The notes beneath the pieces were generated by a model that had not been told where the DNA came from, made no database searches, and worked only from the letters and a program-made list of their open reading frames with translations. Below are positions 1 through 10,925 of a DNA stretch of 64,000 bases, piece by piece (position 1 is the first letter of the stretch; each line of letters opens with the position of its first letter). Origin of the DNA: Diadema setosum (taxonomy: Eukaryota > Echinodermata > Echinoidea > Diadematoida > Diadematidae). The stretch spans positions 16,456,703 through 16,520,702 of the forward strand of contig NC_092685.1 of NCBI RefSeq assembly GCF_964275005.1, read 5' to 3'. The position numbers and the translations under genes are program-made.

Positions 1-640
1 GGTATTAAAAAAAAAAAAGTTTCCAGATAACCGACTTGCTTCTAATTCACCCCTGTAAATTACATCATGAGTGTTCGGAAATGTTATCAAATAAGGACAA
101 GGTATGTTGAGATGTTAATTTTTATATTATTATTAATAGACTCCAGTTTAAATTAGGGACACTGCACAGTTTACTCTTTAGTCTCGTTTGGTCGAGTAAG
201 AATTAGGACCCTACCATTCGAAAAGACTCACGATTAAATTAATGTAGGCCTAAATATTAAGCCTTTGATAAATGCACGCTCATGACATGATCATGACTGA
301 CTAAATCTACCCTTCTTAGTTGTGGGTGAATTACGGTCTCTTGACTCTAGCTTCTTCATCCAGGCAGGTTCTACTAGACCACTCCAGAATCTAGTAAATT
401 TACTACACAAGACCTAAGCAGTGAAGTCACGTCAAAACCGACAGGAATTCATATCGATGGGACTACAAATTACACATTTCGATCGCACGGACGACCCATC
501 GGGTGACCCAGCAAGCAAGCAAACAAACGTCTGTTATTTTAGTGTTTTTGTTTTAGCACATACGGAAATATTTGATCAGCACTTAGGCAAATCGATACGA
601 AAGAACAAAAGAGCAAACGAGTCGAGATAAGATGTGTACC
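1..640. other. AT-rich non-coding stretch
   Basis: No coding exon, RNA gene or clear repeat is visible. A 70-codon open frame at 421-630 has no recognisable content and is probably chance. Confidence 0.4.
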
Positions 641-1407
641 TGACTTTGGACTGGGGCACTCATGACGTACGTCGGCGTCGGTCAGACAGCTAGTGAACGT
701 GGCGAGCTAGCTAGAAAAGTACTCACTTCACCGGCCACAAGCCGCGCGCGGCCATTTTGTCACCCCAAATTCCACATTTTCATGCGCTTACCGTCTCTCT
801 CTTATCATGCATAAACATTTCCCCCTCGTCGATCAGCCAATCAAATGTTTGATCTGAAATAATCGCCAATATCTTCCTCGTGTCATACTCATTCTAACAA
901 TGCCAATTTCATGAATAAAATATCAATCCAAACATTCAAAAAAGTCATTCAAAAATTCCTGTTTCCTATCAATTTGATCTTCAAAAAATTTAAGGGTTTT
1001 TTTGTTGATTGATTAAAAATTATTCAAAGTTTTTTGCTGAAAATCATTGATATAATTTTGATATTTATGATTTTCTCTTCAAATTGGCCATTCAGTTTGC
1101 AAGTCTAATTGGGTAGAACTTTTTTTACGTGTGTCTGAAGTTCGGCAACAAATAAACAGAGTTTCCATCGTTTTTGACGTCGTGACCGTTTTTAGTCAAT
1201 TTTTGAACATCCATGTGACGCTGAAGTATAATTCTTCGTACCTCTTATACAGTACGATATTACCGATGGCTTTATCTGATTGTTTTAGTTGATTCGGAGA
1301 AATAATCTTGATTAGAGTGATCTTCAACTGAGTTTAAAAGCAGCATAATCGTGTTTTGATCGGGACACGCATCTGGAGTACGCCGGTGCCGTTGGGGCGA
1401 CGTGCAG
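641..1407 (+). promoter_or_regulatory. Promoter-like stretch and possible non-coding first exon
   Basis: CpG-containing blocks at about 660-755 and 1360-1475 stand out from AT-rich flanks. GGCCATTTTGTC at 750-761 is a reverse-strand YY1-like motif (ACAAAATGGCC). A strong donor (gacgtgcag|gtgagt) ends a possible exon at 1407. The 66 bases before it have no ATG, so this would be 5' UTR, perhaps of the plus-strand gene ending at 2846. This is inference from composition and splice signal. Confidence 0.3.
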
Positions 1408-2404
1408 GTGAGTTTCCGTTCGCATTCGATGTGAGCGTGGTCCCATGCCGTACTATGCGCGTAGTGTACGCGTCAAAAACCACCAACACAACTTTTAAAA
1501 AATATTAAAAATTCACTTTTATGTATTACGACGCATTTGCAGGTCATCTTGTCTTATTATAATATTCCGAATCGCTACCAATCATTTTGTAAGTGTTTGA
1601 TCCCTAACTTTGACACACAGTTAGCTTTTCAAATGTGTGTGATGATGGACCATTCTAATATATTGTCATTGACAATATCTCATCTGATTAGATATGAACA
1701 TCACATTGACACATTGTTATGAATATATCATCATATTGACCTTACCTACAGTGCTATACCCATAGGCGTTGGGACTTTTTTTTTATAGTGGGGGGGAATG
1801 ATTTTTTTTCCCCCTGCGCCAGCTCCAGTGGTCATGCTTTTTTTTTAGTTTTAATGCATGAGGCAAGGGGTGTCGTATCTTTGCGTACCCGGTACCGGTA
1901 ATACGTGTACATGCATGTTGGCTTTCATCCGCAGGCTGCAGGCATGCTGGATGATTACGCTGAAAAGTAAAGTAAATAATAAAGATTTTTGAAAAAAGTT
2001 CTGGAGCCCTGATTTCGGGGGGGGGGGGGGGCGCTGTATTTGTACAGTAACTACATAAAAATTCAAAACAATATTTAAGTAGTCAGTATACTGCTTTGGT
2101 ATTTTCCTGCCAGATGTACACAGACTTGATCTGCATAATCATGAAATATCAATATTCAGTCTCGTTCGCATTCAAATTAACATCCTTTATAGACAATATT
2201 ATTATTGTATGGATACTTGAGAATCACTCAATGTTGGTTCAAACTAGATGATGAACAACATGCACCCTGGAGCAAGTTTATTTAGGTACCTGTATCTCCT
2301 CAGTCCTTTAAATGAAATTTGATATCTGCATTTTTGATGTACTTAAGTGTATTTGTAATGTATATTAGGTGCAATTCTACTGCGAGAAACTAAAGGACCA
2401 TCAC

Positions 2405-2470
2405 CTGAGTCGGTGAATGCTCAGCCGATTTCTTCTTGGTTGTCTTCTCTGCTGCTTTCGAAGCAGCCAT
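2405..2470 (-). CDS. Candidate alternative first coding exon (22 codons)
   Basis: On the minus strand, ATG in good context (atcgtgATGG) opens MAASKAAEKTTKKKSAEHSP and ends at TQ (CAG) before a GTGATG donor. Like the exon at 3321-3401 it starts MAA, ends in Gln at a phase-0 donor and runs leftwards, so the two could be alternative starts of one gene. The plus strand here is also open for part of its length (VQFYCEKLKDHH), so this is tentative. Confidence 0.27.
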
Positions 2471-2673
2471 CACGATAACAATCGATGCAATACGTAGTGA
2501 GTCAGAGATTAGTGTTTGATTCATACTGAAGCAATTACAGTCTATTGTCTTTCTCTAGTTTCAGTAATCATAGATTTCCTTTGCATTCACTCATTGTTTG
2601 ATCACTTTACTTTTTCCTGTTTCTGTGATAGGAAGCTGGGTTCAAAAAGATCCATTGTTCTTCGACTGATCAG

Positions 2674-2846
2674 AGATCAAGCTGGAGCTCGTCTGTGAGG
2701 GAGAAACGTCTCAGGTTGCTCCTTATGTTGTTAAGGTGCCATGGGAGTACATTCCTTCTCCCCCCTCGCTCACCCATGAGGCCAAGCCCAGCTCCCCAAA
2801 GCTGGTACCACGGGATAATGTTGTCTTCGACAATGTTGAGTTTTAA
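2674..2846 (+). CDS. Probable C-terminal exon of an unrecognised plus-strand gene
   Basis: After an acceptor-like ttcttcgactgatcag the frame is open and ends at TAA (2844-2846). The 56 codons include IKLELVCEGETSQVAPYVVK, then VPWEYIPSPPSL, and end PRDNVVFDNVEF. Codon choice (many G/C/T third positions, RNY pattern) and the switch to AT-rich sequence right after the stop look like a genuine terminal exon. I do not recognise the family. The opposite strand is also partly open here, so strand is not certain. Upstream exons could include a piece around 2369-2412 and a non-coding exon ending at 1407. Confidence 0.4.
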
Positions 2847-3320
2847 TTTTCAAAAGGTGTAGTTCAGTTTTTGTGAAGTGATAAGGGAAGGTCACATACT
2901 GGCTTAGGCTTGGGTATTAGATTATAAAACATCTGACTTTTGTTGAGTTTTACTGTATAAGCTATTTATTTCACATACATAATTTCTTTGTGATTTTATC
3001 ACTAGATTGGGAAGTTAGCAAGAGTTTAATTTTAGAATTTTAGTAATGTTTCTTTAACTATGAATAGACAAATATTGGAAAGGGAAATTTTATGAAGACT
3101 GACTCGTGAAGATATCCCCCCCTCCCAGCAAAATACATGTATATAACTTATACAGTACTAATGAAATGTACTAAGGAAATAATCTATACATAACACTGCA
3201 ACAAAGAGCCTATTTAAAAGTAATTTGTATGATATATTTTATATATGAATTTATAGTTTATGTTGTCATAAATTACAAGCTTATATTAATTATTGTAATA
3301 AACAGAAAAAAATACATTAC

Positions 3321-3401
3321 CTGTCCTAAGTTGCCATCCTTGAGAATTGCTGTTTTGTTTGTGGATTTTGCTATCATTTCTTTTACAACTTTGGCTGCCA
3401 T
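3321..3401 (-). CDS. Candidate first coding exon (27 codons)
   Basis: On the minus strand, ATG at 3401 opens MAAKVVKEMIAKSTNKTAIL and runs in frame to LKDGNLGQ, ending exactly at CAG followed by the donor GTAATG. The frame is also open upstream of the ATG (DLTPSQTEA). Codon composition and the lysine/alanine-rich, helix-like sequence look real, but I do not recognise the family and no downstream exon is confirmed. The gene would run leftwards, possibly off the window. Confidence 0.35.
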
Positions 3402-3649
3402 TGCCTCTGTTTGAGATGGTGTGAGGTCATTGCATGTGTTTCATGTTTTTTGTGATACTGGTGATCGTGGAGTGCTGCAACAGTAATCACCCATGTGTGT
3501 TTTGAAATTGATGCTTTTTAGTGGGGTCACCCTTGTTTTTTTAGTGGGGCCACCCTTATTTTATTTTCCATGGCCAGTGAACATACACTGCATATACCAA
3601 CATGAGGATCTTGCTCCCGATTGACAACATTTGTGGGCATTTTTTTTTT

Positions 3650-3910
3650 CGAGAGAATTCAATTCAATTCAGTTCAATTCAAGTAAAGTCAATTCAATTC
3701 ATTTTTAATCGTCCAATAAAAACATCACAAGAAATTCAGTGCTGGATTTTTACATATAAATGACAAAACAACAAATACAATATGTACATAGAGAGAAGAA
3801 AACAACACGAAATAGTACATGATAAATAAATAAACAACCGAACACGTATGCAAAGTCAAACTGAAAAGAACAATCGTGTAAAAACATGGCATGAAAACTG
3901 GCTCCATTGG
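3650..3910 (-). repeat. LINE/SINE-like 3' end with (GAATT)n tail
   Basis: A (TTCAA/GAATT) microsatellite at 3655-3705 abuts about 200 bp of unique-looking sequence. Read on the minus strand this looks like the 3' end and short tandem tail of a retroposon. No coding content remains. Confidence 0.4.
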
Positions 3911-3914
3911 CATG

Positions 3915-4135
3915 AAAAACTGTAGACAGAAAGATCCGTCTGTCTGGAGGAGTCTTTTATTTATCTACATTATTTATTTTATTTTATTCTTATTTATTTA
4001 TTCTTATTTATTTATTTATTTATTTTTGACGTTATCGCTATCCTGGGGATCCGTGGTAACCAGACGCAGTCTCCACGGAACGTTTCCCTGACGACCAGAT
4101 GCAGACCAATCTTTTGGTCAAGAAAAACTCCAGAC
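3915..4135 (+). repeat. Interspersed repeat copy 1, with (TTTA)n core
   Basis: Contains AGATCCGTCTGTCTGGAGGA, a TTTATTTA tract and TTATCGCTATCC, then GCAGACCAATCTTTTGGTCA. Related pieces occur at 22541-22680 (inverted), 23395-23625 and 30325-30370, so this is an interspersed family with an A/T-rich variable core. Confidence 0.55.
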
Positions 4136-4389
4136 ACCTTCCCTGTTACTGCGTTCCCAATCTCTACCCCCCCCCCCCCATGTCAGCCAGTGATGCGATA
4201 AACTGAAACAACTCAAATCAGCTTGCCCTAAAATACAACACAGCATCCAAATTAATCCATACAAAACAATATCAGTGATTATATCATTATATAAATTTCT
4301 TTCCAATCCCACCAATATTGCACATAATCACTTTACAAATTGTGAGATATAATGATAACGAATAATCATTGCAGTTGTGCGTCAGAAAA

Positions 4390-4455
4390 AAAATATATAT
4401 ATGTATATATATATATATATATATATACATTGTATATATTTATATATATTGTATA
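4390..4455. repeat. (TA)n microsatellite
   Basis: [22 protein letters not shown] tract of about 65 bp. Confidence 0.85.
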
Positions 4456-5379
4456 TAAAGGGAGGATAAGCGGTAGAGAGAAAAAAAAAACAAAGAGAAA
4501 GAAAAAATAAAGGAAAGGAAGCAGAGGTAAATAACATACGTACAGTATATCAATCATCATTGCTATGACATCATAGATCCAAAAACTGTAAAATCCCAAG
4601 ATGAGGTGATGATGATAATGACCAGTCAATGTCAATGACTAAAAAGACAAGATTATGATGGTAAAGCTGATAATGAAGGAGGCGATAATGTTGTCGTGCT
4701 GATGATGATGATGATGATGGAGTTGATTATGATGGTGGTGATGAAGGTGATGGTCATAATGATAATAATGGAGATAAAACACAGGATTTTCAGAATATTT
4801 TTCTGTTTTACAGTATCGCCCATCCCATCCCATCCCAACAACTTTCCAGTCCATGCAAAATAAATCACCACATATTTACACCCGAGACAGATGGTCCCGA
4901 TGGACATCCAAGCCTGTGTTAACACGGGCATGCATGGTGATATAAAGTCAATCAAAAAAAAAAAATCTGCCCAATTAGACTTGCAATTGGAATTACAAAG
5001 TCAAAGAATATGAATCACTGATCAAAGAAAACACAAAAGGCACTATGGAAAAACTTTGGTTAATGTTTGAAATACGTTCAAAAATTGTAAAATAAAATGA
5101 CTAAATATTGTGGAAAATACGCATGGGACTAACTGCGTTGGCGATGTGTTGAGACAGTGAAAGAAAGAGGGCTTGATTAACGTAATTTCATATTGTCACC
5201 ATTATCTGTATGACAAAGGACGATGAGGGGTCTTTCATTTTTCATAAATCCACTTTTTTTGACAATGTGACATTGAGATTATTTCAAAATTGCCGCCGAA
5301 AGGTGGTTCTCGATTTTTTACCCTAGTGAAAGCTGTACAGGAAGTGCGATTAATTAAATCGGCCGAAAGTGATCAGCGC

Positions 5380-5700
5380 CCCCACTCGTTGTCAGAGCGT
5401 ACAGTGAGACAATATGGCAGCGCGCACGCTGTGTCCTTGAACGCGTACAGTAGGTGAGTACGTGATAGCGCTATATAGCCAGATCGTCACGTACGATCTT
5501 TGCTGGGATGTATGGGTCGTCGCCAGTACAGTCAGTCGACAGCGTCGGTCGATCTAGTACCACTACCTATCTAGATAGCTAAGCTGGTTTCTCCGCCGGT
5601 CTCCCACACCTTCTTGATCTTGGCCTGGCGCGGCCCGCCCGACGGCCATACACGTGTCGATTGCGTGTGATGCCTCGCGTGCCCGCTGCGTGATAGCAAC
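5380..5700 (+). promoter_or_regulatory. CpG-containing promoter-like region with donor site
   Basis: Composition changes sharply here. A YY1-like ACAATATGGCAGCGCGC at about 5409-5425 is followed by a strong donor, GTACAGTAG|GTGAGT (exon end 5453). A short ORF (MAARTLCP) starts in the YY1 motif and stops, so any first exon would be non-coding. No downstream coding exon on the plus strand could be identified. Confidence 0.3.
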
Positions 5701-5789
5701 GCATGTCACCAACAACTGAAACTAGAAATCTCTCTGCGATTTAACTCGATCACGACTGTGTTGTGAAAAACTGCACGTGCCACATCTCT

Positions 5790-5892
5790 TCATCTTTTTT
5801 TTTCTTTCTTTCTTTCCTTTCCTTTCCTTTTTTTTTCTTTTTCTTTTTCTTTTCTTTTCTTTTCTTTTCTTTCCTTTCCTTTTTTTTTTTTA
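5790..5892 (+). repeat. Polypyrimidine (CTTT)n tract
   Basis: About 100 bp of CTTT/CCTTT on the plus strand. Lysine/glutamate-rich minus-strand frames here are artefacts of the repeat. Confidence 0.9.
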
Positions 5893-7189
5893 GTAAAATC
5901 CTTGGTTTTGATTGGCTGAGAAGCTTTGTGGTCACTGACTGTTACTATGGTAAATGTCAGAGACTGACAACTTGTCAGGGCTGACAACTTTCATGAATGT
6001 CCCTGGGGAGGGGAGGGGAGGGGTAACGACTGACCCTTGATCCCCCCCCCTATTGATATGTTCCCTCCTAAAATCAGGCCACTGACCCCCCCCCCCCCCC
6101 CCTCCCCCCTCTTCCCCCCGAAACTCGTTCCGCATCCCCTGTGGCACACAATGATTCATGTACAACTTCTCCAATTTGAACAATTAATATGTAGTTCAGA
6201 TGCACTTTAGGCCTGTCATGAGAAATCATAAAACAAATTTATGCAACAAGTAGGCCTACACTCAACAAATATCACTTTTTAGATATCGTCTAATCAAGTT
6301 TCCTTCTTTCACACACAGTATACGTATAAACATCAAACTCTGAATCTTGCTGTATTATCTGCGAGATATATGTTTTATGTAGGTTATACATTTGTCACAG
6401 GAGTAGGCATATTGTAGTCAAGGTTATACAGTAACTCCCGGAATCATTAATGCTGCAAAGGAGCAGAAGAATAAAAATTTAAACGTAAAAACACTCATGA
6501 TTGTACAGTATAGAGAGATGATCATTATAGTGCCGCAACTTTGAAATATCCATGTTTCTAGCTGTGAGAGTAAAAGGCGCCACTAGCTGATGGCAAACAG
6601 CTTGACGAGGCATAATTTACCATTTGCAGATGAAAGCATATAGTGCTATAAAATAGTTCTAAAATGTGAGTTAGGGATAGAAACAACCACTGTCAAAATT
6701 TGAATCCGTATAATCGATGTTAAGTGTTGTTAAATACACAAAATGTGAACAATAGTTATAATAAAAATTTTTCCAGACTAAACCGTATACAGTTACGGTT
6801 TATTGAGAAAAACCCTGATATCTCCTTATATTGTAGGTTTTATTGCAAATATTTCATATGGTAGGATGTTTTATGATACAACAGACCTACACATATGCAT
6901 CAAATATGATATCTTGAAAATTTTTGAAATCACTGCTCCCAAAGGTAAACTGGACCTCTAAGAAACATTATGAAATTATACATTGTAGGCCTACAGCACT
7001 ACGAGTCATCCTTTCGTTTTCTCATCGGTCATCATTAATTTTTACTAAGAATTGTTTTCGTCCATCCTCCCCATCATCTTGTTTTGAGATCCACGCCAAT
7101 ATAATACTGTCCAAAAACAATTTCACGACAGCTCCGGTCCACTGTACAGTGACGCGAACACTCATTTCTATTTCTCGAATTCTTCGTGA

Positions 7190-7715
7190 GTAACATAATT
7201 TTATCGGCAGTTGCTCCTTCGTTACCGTTGGTTTGTGTGTTTGTTCGTTAGTTCGTTTGTTCGTTTGTCCGTGTGCAAAATAACTCAAAAAGTAGGTAAC
7301 GGATTGGGATGAAACTTGCAGGAAAGGTTGAGAATGACACAAGTAACAAACAATTAACTTATGGTAGTGATAAGAGAATTTTGGGGGAATTTATGATGGA
7401 TTTTTGATATTTTGGCAGGTAGGGTCAATGAACTTGGGACTTCAGGCTGCGCGTATTTTGAGGTTTGCATGCGCGCACTTTAAAGCGCGTGCTCTAGTTT
7501 CTGCTAGGGCGAGGCGCGCTGTGCAGCTGATGGTTTATGACGTAACAAAGGCTTCTATGTTGGGAAATCGGGCGGCTTTCAGCACACAATGCAGTATCGT
7601 ACGTATAGGTGGAAATCACTGATCTCTGTAGAAGAACAAGATCAGTGCGGGTGGAAATGGACTGCATGCTTGGCGGGGGTCTGCGCTCTCAGAGTGCTTC
7701 TCTAGTTATGACAAA
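7190..7715 (+). repeat. Interspersed repeat with (GTTCGTTT)n and conserved end
   Basis: Starts around a GTTCGTTT-type tract, continues with AACTCAAAAAGTAGGTAACG and GATGAAACTTGCAGGAAAGG, and ends GGCGGGGGTCTGCGCTCTCA, GAGTGCTTCTCTAGTT. This layout is familiar as a medium-length repeat in marine invertebrate genomes. There is no coding content. Confidence 0.45.
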
Positions 7716-8068
7716 TCGATGTCAAGTATAGGGCATTGACAATAAAGAACAAAATGAAATCATCCAAAAAGGCCTCTAAAAATTCTGCCATCTACAAGTC
7801 ATGTCAGTCATACCTTCAAGACTCATTCACCCTTGACCAAAATTTGGGGAAAGAAATGCTCAAAATGATGCAATCCTGAAAGTAAATCCAGAGTTGCCCC
7901 TTTCGACTTCTGTCACACACACCATCCAAAGCATTTCAGCATCCACTCCTGGCATTCTCAGTCATACTCCGATTGCTCAATACACAACCACATAATCGTT
8001 TCATACATGATCAATCTATTGGAGAGTATAGCTGTGGCATACATGTACCTGTAATCAGAATGTACTAT

Positions 8069-8257
8069 TGTATGTGTGTGTGTGTGTGTGTATGTATGTG
8101 TGCAATGGCGGATCCAGAGGAATGCGCACCTGGCTTTGTTGTAAAAGCAAAAGAAATAAAAAGAAAAAAATGAGATGAAACCTGGAAGTAGCACCAGAAA
8201 TATCGTTTGCGCACCTCCCCTCCCCTATGGAATACTAGAGTAACTGGATCCGCCCCT

Positions 8258-8292
<35 letters not shown>
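8069..8292 (+). repeat. Two (GT)n microsatellites
   Basis: (GT)n at 8074-8102 and 8260-8292. Between them is GCGGATCCAGAGGAATGCGC, and TGGATCCGCCCCTGG follows, an inverted pair suggesting a small element with GT-rich ends. Confidence 0.6.
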
Positions 8293-8294
<2 letters not shown>

Positions 8295-9599
8295 GCCTCA
8301 TGATGTGTACTTATTCTGTTCGGCAGTCTGTAGGATATAAGTGTTTGGGTTTTAGTTGTTGGTTGTATGTTGTTGTTGGTTTTTTTTAAATCTTCCTACA
8401 CACCCATAACTAATGCTTCCCTGGTAGCATCAGAATGTGAGCGGGTTCACCAGACACAGGGTTGGGAGAGGGCAGGGAGGGTGCCTCGTTTCCTTCTGTT
8501 TGATATGTTTGCCTTTTCTCTATCTTTTTTTTTTTTTTTTTTTTGGTAATATATACAAAGTTCTTTCTTTTTCATTGGTAACATTGACAATGTGGAATTC
8601 GTGTTGTCATAATGAAATTTGTATTGTTTTGCAATAAACTAATGTGTATATCATAGTTCATATGAAAAAGGAAAGAATTTAAAAGATTGACAAAAAAAAA
8701 ATACTGAAAAAAAAATACATATGAAGAGTTTTAGTGCAAAGTGGTCTTAGTGCCATTTTTAAACATTTTGAATCAAGTCATCATCAGACCTTGATGACGG
8801 AAATTAAACCTTTCCATTAACACTTATCTTGTAACATAACAAGAAATGTTCTACAAGTTATGATTAAAAATATCCTTCATTTTCTTATTATTTTCTGTTT
8901 TTTCAGCAGCTTAAATCACAAATATCTCAACTTAACCAGAATGGATTTAGCTCATATTGCAATAAACTCTTCATATATTCTCCACTCTTAGTGAGACAGA
9001 AAACACACATCTACACATGAACACAAACATACATACATACTGGCAGGCATATCCATGTACACATATACACAGGTATTCTTATTACACCCCAATGCATGGA
9101 CTTGTCCACTGTAAGAATTTTTACCTCTATTGTTGGGCCAATGAAAGGCCTTTCATATCACAAAGACACTTGGTATTTTTGTCCACATTTATGCTGTCAC
9201 ATTTGGGACAGCTTATACCCTATGAACAAAGGCCCACTTACAACAGTGCCTCTGCCACATTCTTTTATGTGTATGAAACTTTCACAAAAACTCACAAGGA
9301 GCCAAGAGTAATTAAAGTAAAATTCGCACAAAAAGCTTTTTTTTTTTTTTTTTTTTTTTTTTACTACACAACGCATTAAATGCCAGTGGCAATTGGTATA
9401 AGTTTCTTGGCACAATAAAGGCCTTGTTCTTCAATTTGTGAAAGTTTCATACCGCAAATCTTTCTTGCTTTACAAGTATTCAGCAGGGAAAAAAAAAAAA
9501 AAAAAAAGGTTGGTGTGTGGCTCTTAATGGCATGTGTGTATTCACACACAGGTTCTGTTTCAAATAGTCACAAACATTGATACACTTCATAACATACAC

Positions 9600-9656
9600 G
9601 TGTATATATGTGTGTGTGTGTATGTGTGTGTGTGTATGTGTGTGTGTGTGTATGTG
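9600..9656 (+). repeat. (TG)n/(TATG)n microsatellite
   Basis: TGTGTGTGTGTATG units over about 55 bp. Confidence 0.85.
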
Positions 9657-10874
9657 TTATCAAAGAAATTACTTAAATTACTTCTACAGTGTACTATGAC
9701 ATATAACAGAGAACGGCTATGTGAATATATCTCATTTAATGCTCAATGATCACAGCACATCATGAATCAGAGCTTTGACAATAAAGCAGAAATTCTTCAC
9801 TTCCATCCAAAATATTCAAAACAAACCGGGGGTCTGTTGGACAGTAATGTACTTTCTAATACACTTCAGAAAATGAAATTGGTTGATATCCACAAAACCA
9901 TAAAACAAAGAGTAATTATTGGCAACCTGTTTAAATGGTTACCATACAATTGGTCATGATTTCAAGCTGAAATAATAATCATCTACTCCATTTAGAAAAC
10001 AAGACGAGTAACAACCATCTACACCAGGTTATTACCACATTCATATTCTCCATTTGTATTATTTTCATTGGTGAGTTAAGACTACCTTCAAAACATGAAC
10101 ACCTGAACATTCAACATGAATAGTTACCTGAAGGTGTAAGTTTCTAAGTGGTGTATATGCTGAATAACCCTATTAAAAATAGTATTTCATCATTTAATTT
10201 TTTTTTTTTTGTGACAAAACTGTTGCTCACCCTCATATTAAAAACAAAAAATTAATATACCAGTACGAAACCTTTGACTGGATTTATCTTTATCTCCTTG
10301 TCATGAAACATAATTATCTTCATAGAACTTGACAGCCCCCAAAAGGGCCTCTACCACACTGGCGTTCGAGGTGCGGAAAGAGCACTAACAGGACACTAAA
10401 GCAATGCAGGTACCGTCTTATCAGATTGAGTAATTTGCATTTATACAAGAGGTACATTGGGAAGACAATTTTGTGCAATGGTCATAGAGCTTCAGGCTGG
10501 CATTTCCTTCTGATGCAATGCATGTGTATCTCGCAAATATTGTGCTCAGCAAAAAAACTACCACAACAAAAGGAGTGATGAAATTCAGAATTTCAAATTG
10601 TCTAGTTGAAGCTAATGATGTAAATAGTACTAGTTTATAACATATCACTCTTGACAACTCCTTTTCATGCACACTCAAGATTCTGCAAATTATCACTTCA
10701 ACACATTCCTCTCTTGCACCAGTGAAAATAATACAAATCAAAGTTTACAGCTCAGTGCTTGGTTGGGAGCACACAGGGACACTTCACATATTCTCCTTAA
10801 TATCTTTTCTGAATTTGGATTACTAAATTTTTGTCCTGCTTACTGTACTACGTAAGGATTGAAGCCGACATGAC

Positions 10875-10925
10875 TCAAAGACGTGACTGTGCAGTGTTAG
10901 GGCTCTTTCCGCTTCCTGGTTGTCA
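10875..10925 (-). other. MDH1: Putative readthrough extension of MDH1 ending in PTS1 (SRL)
   Basis: The MDH1 stop TGA (10925-10923) is followed in frame by CAA CCA GGA and then 12 more codons, giving the extension QPGSGKSPNTAQSRL, closed by a second TGA at 10877-10875. SRL fits the type-1 peroxisomal targeting consensus [SAC][KRH][LM]. The six bases after the stop, CAACCA, fit CARYYA, the readthrough motif known from tobamovirus-type stops. Known biology: mammalian MDH1 makes a peroxisomal isoform by readthrough of TGA CTA, with an extension ending CRL. That the same happens here is inference. Confidence 0.6.

Larger units (their letters stand above)
7720..10874. other. Non-coding stretch downstream of MDH1
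   Basis: Microsatellites and A/T runs (8522-8544, 9340-9361, 9490-9507) in AT-rich sequence. The right part should hold the MDH1 3' UTR; ATTAAA on the minus strand at about 10195 is a possible polyadenylation signal. No exon is seen. Confidence 0.4.

Noticed and set aside
5750..5987. Lysine-rich minus-strand frames
   Set aside because: Translation of the polypyrimidine tract only.
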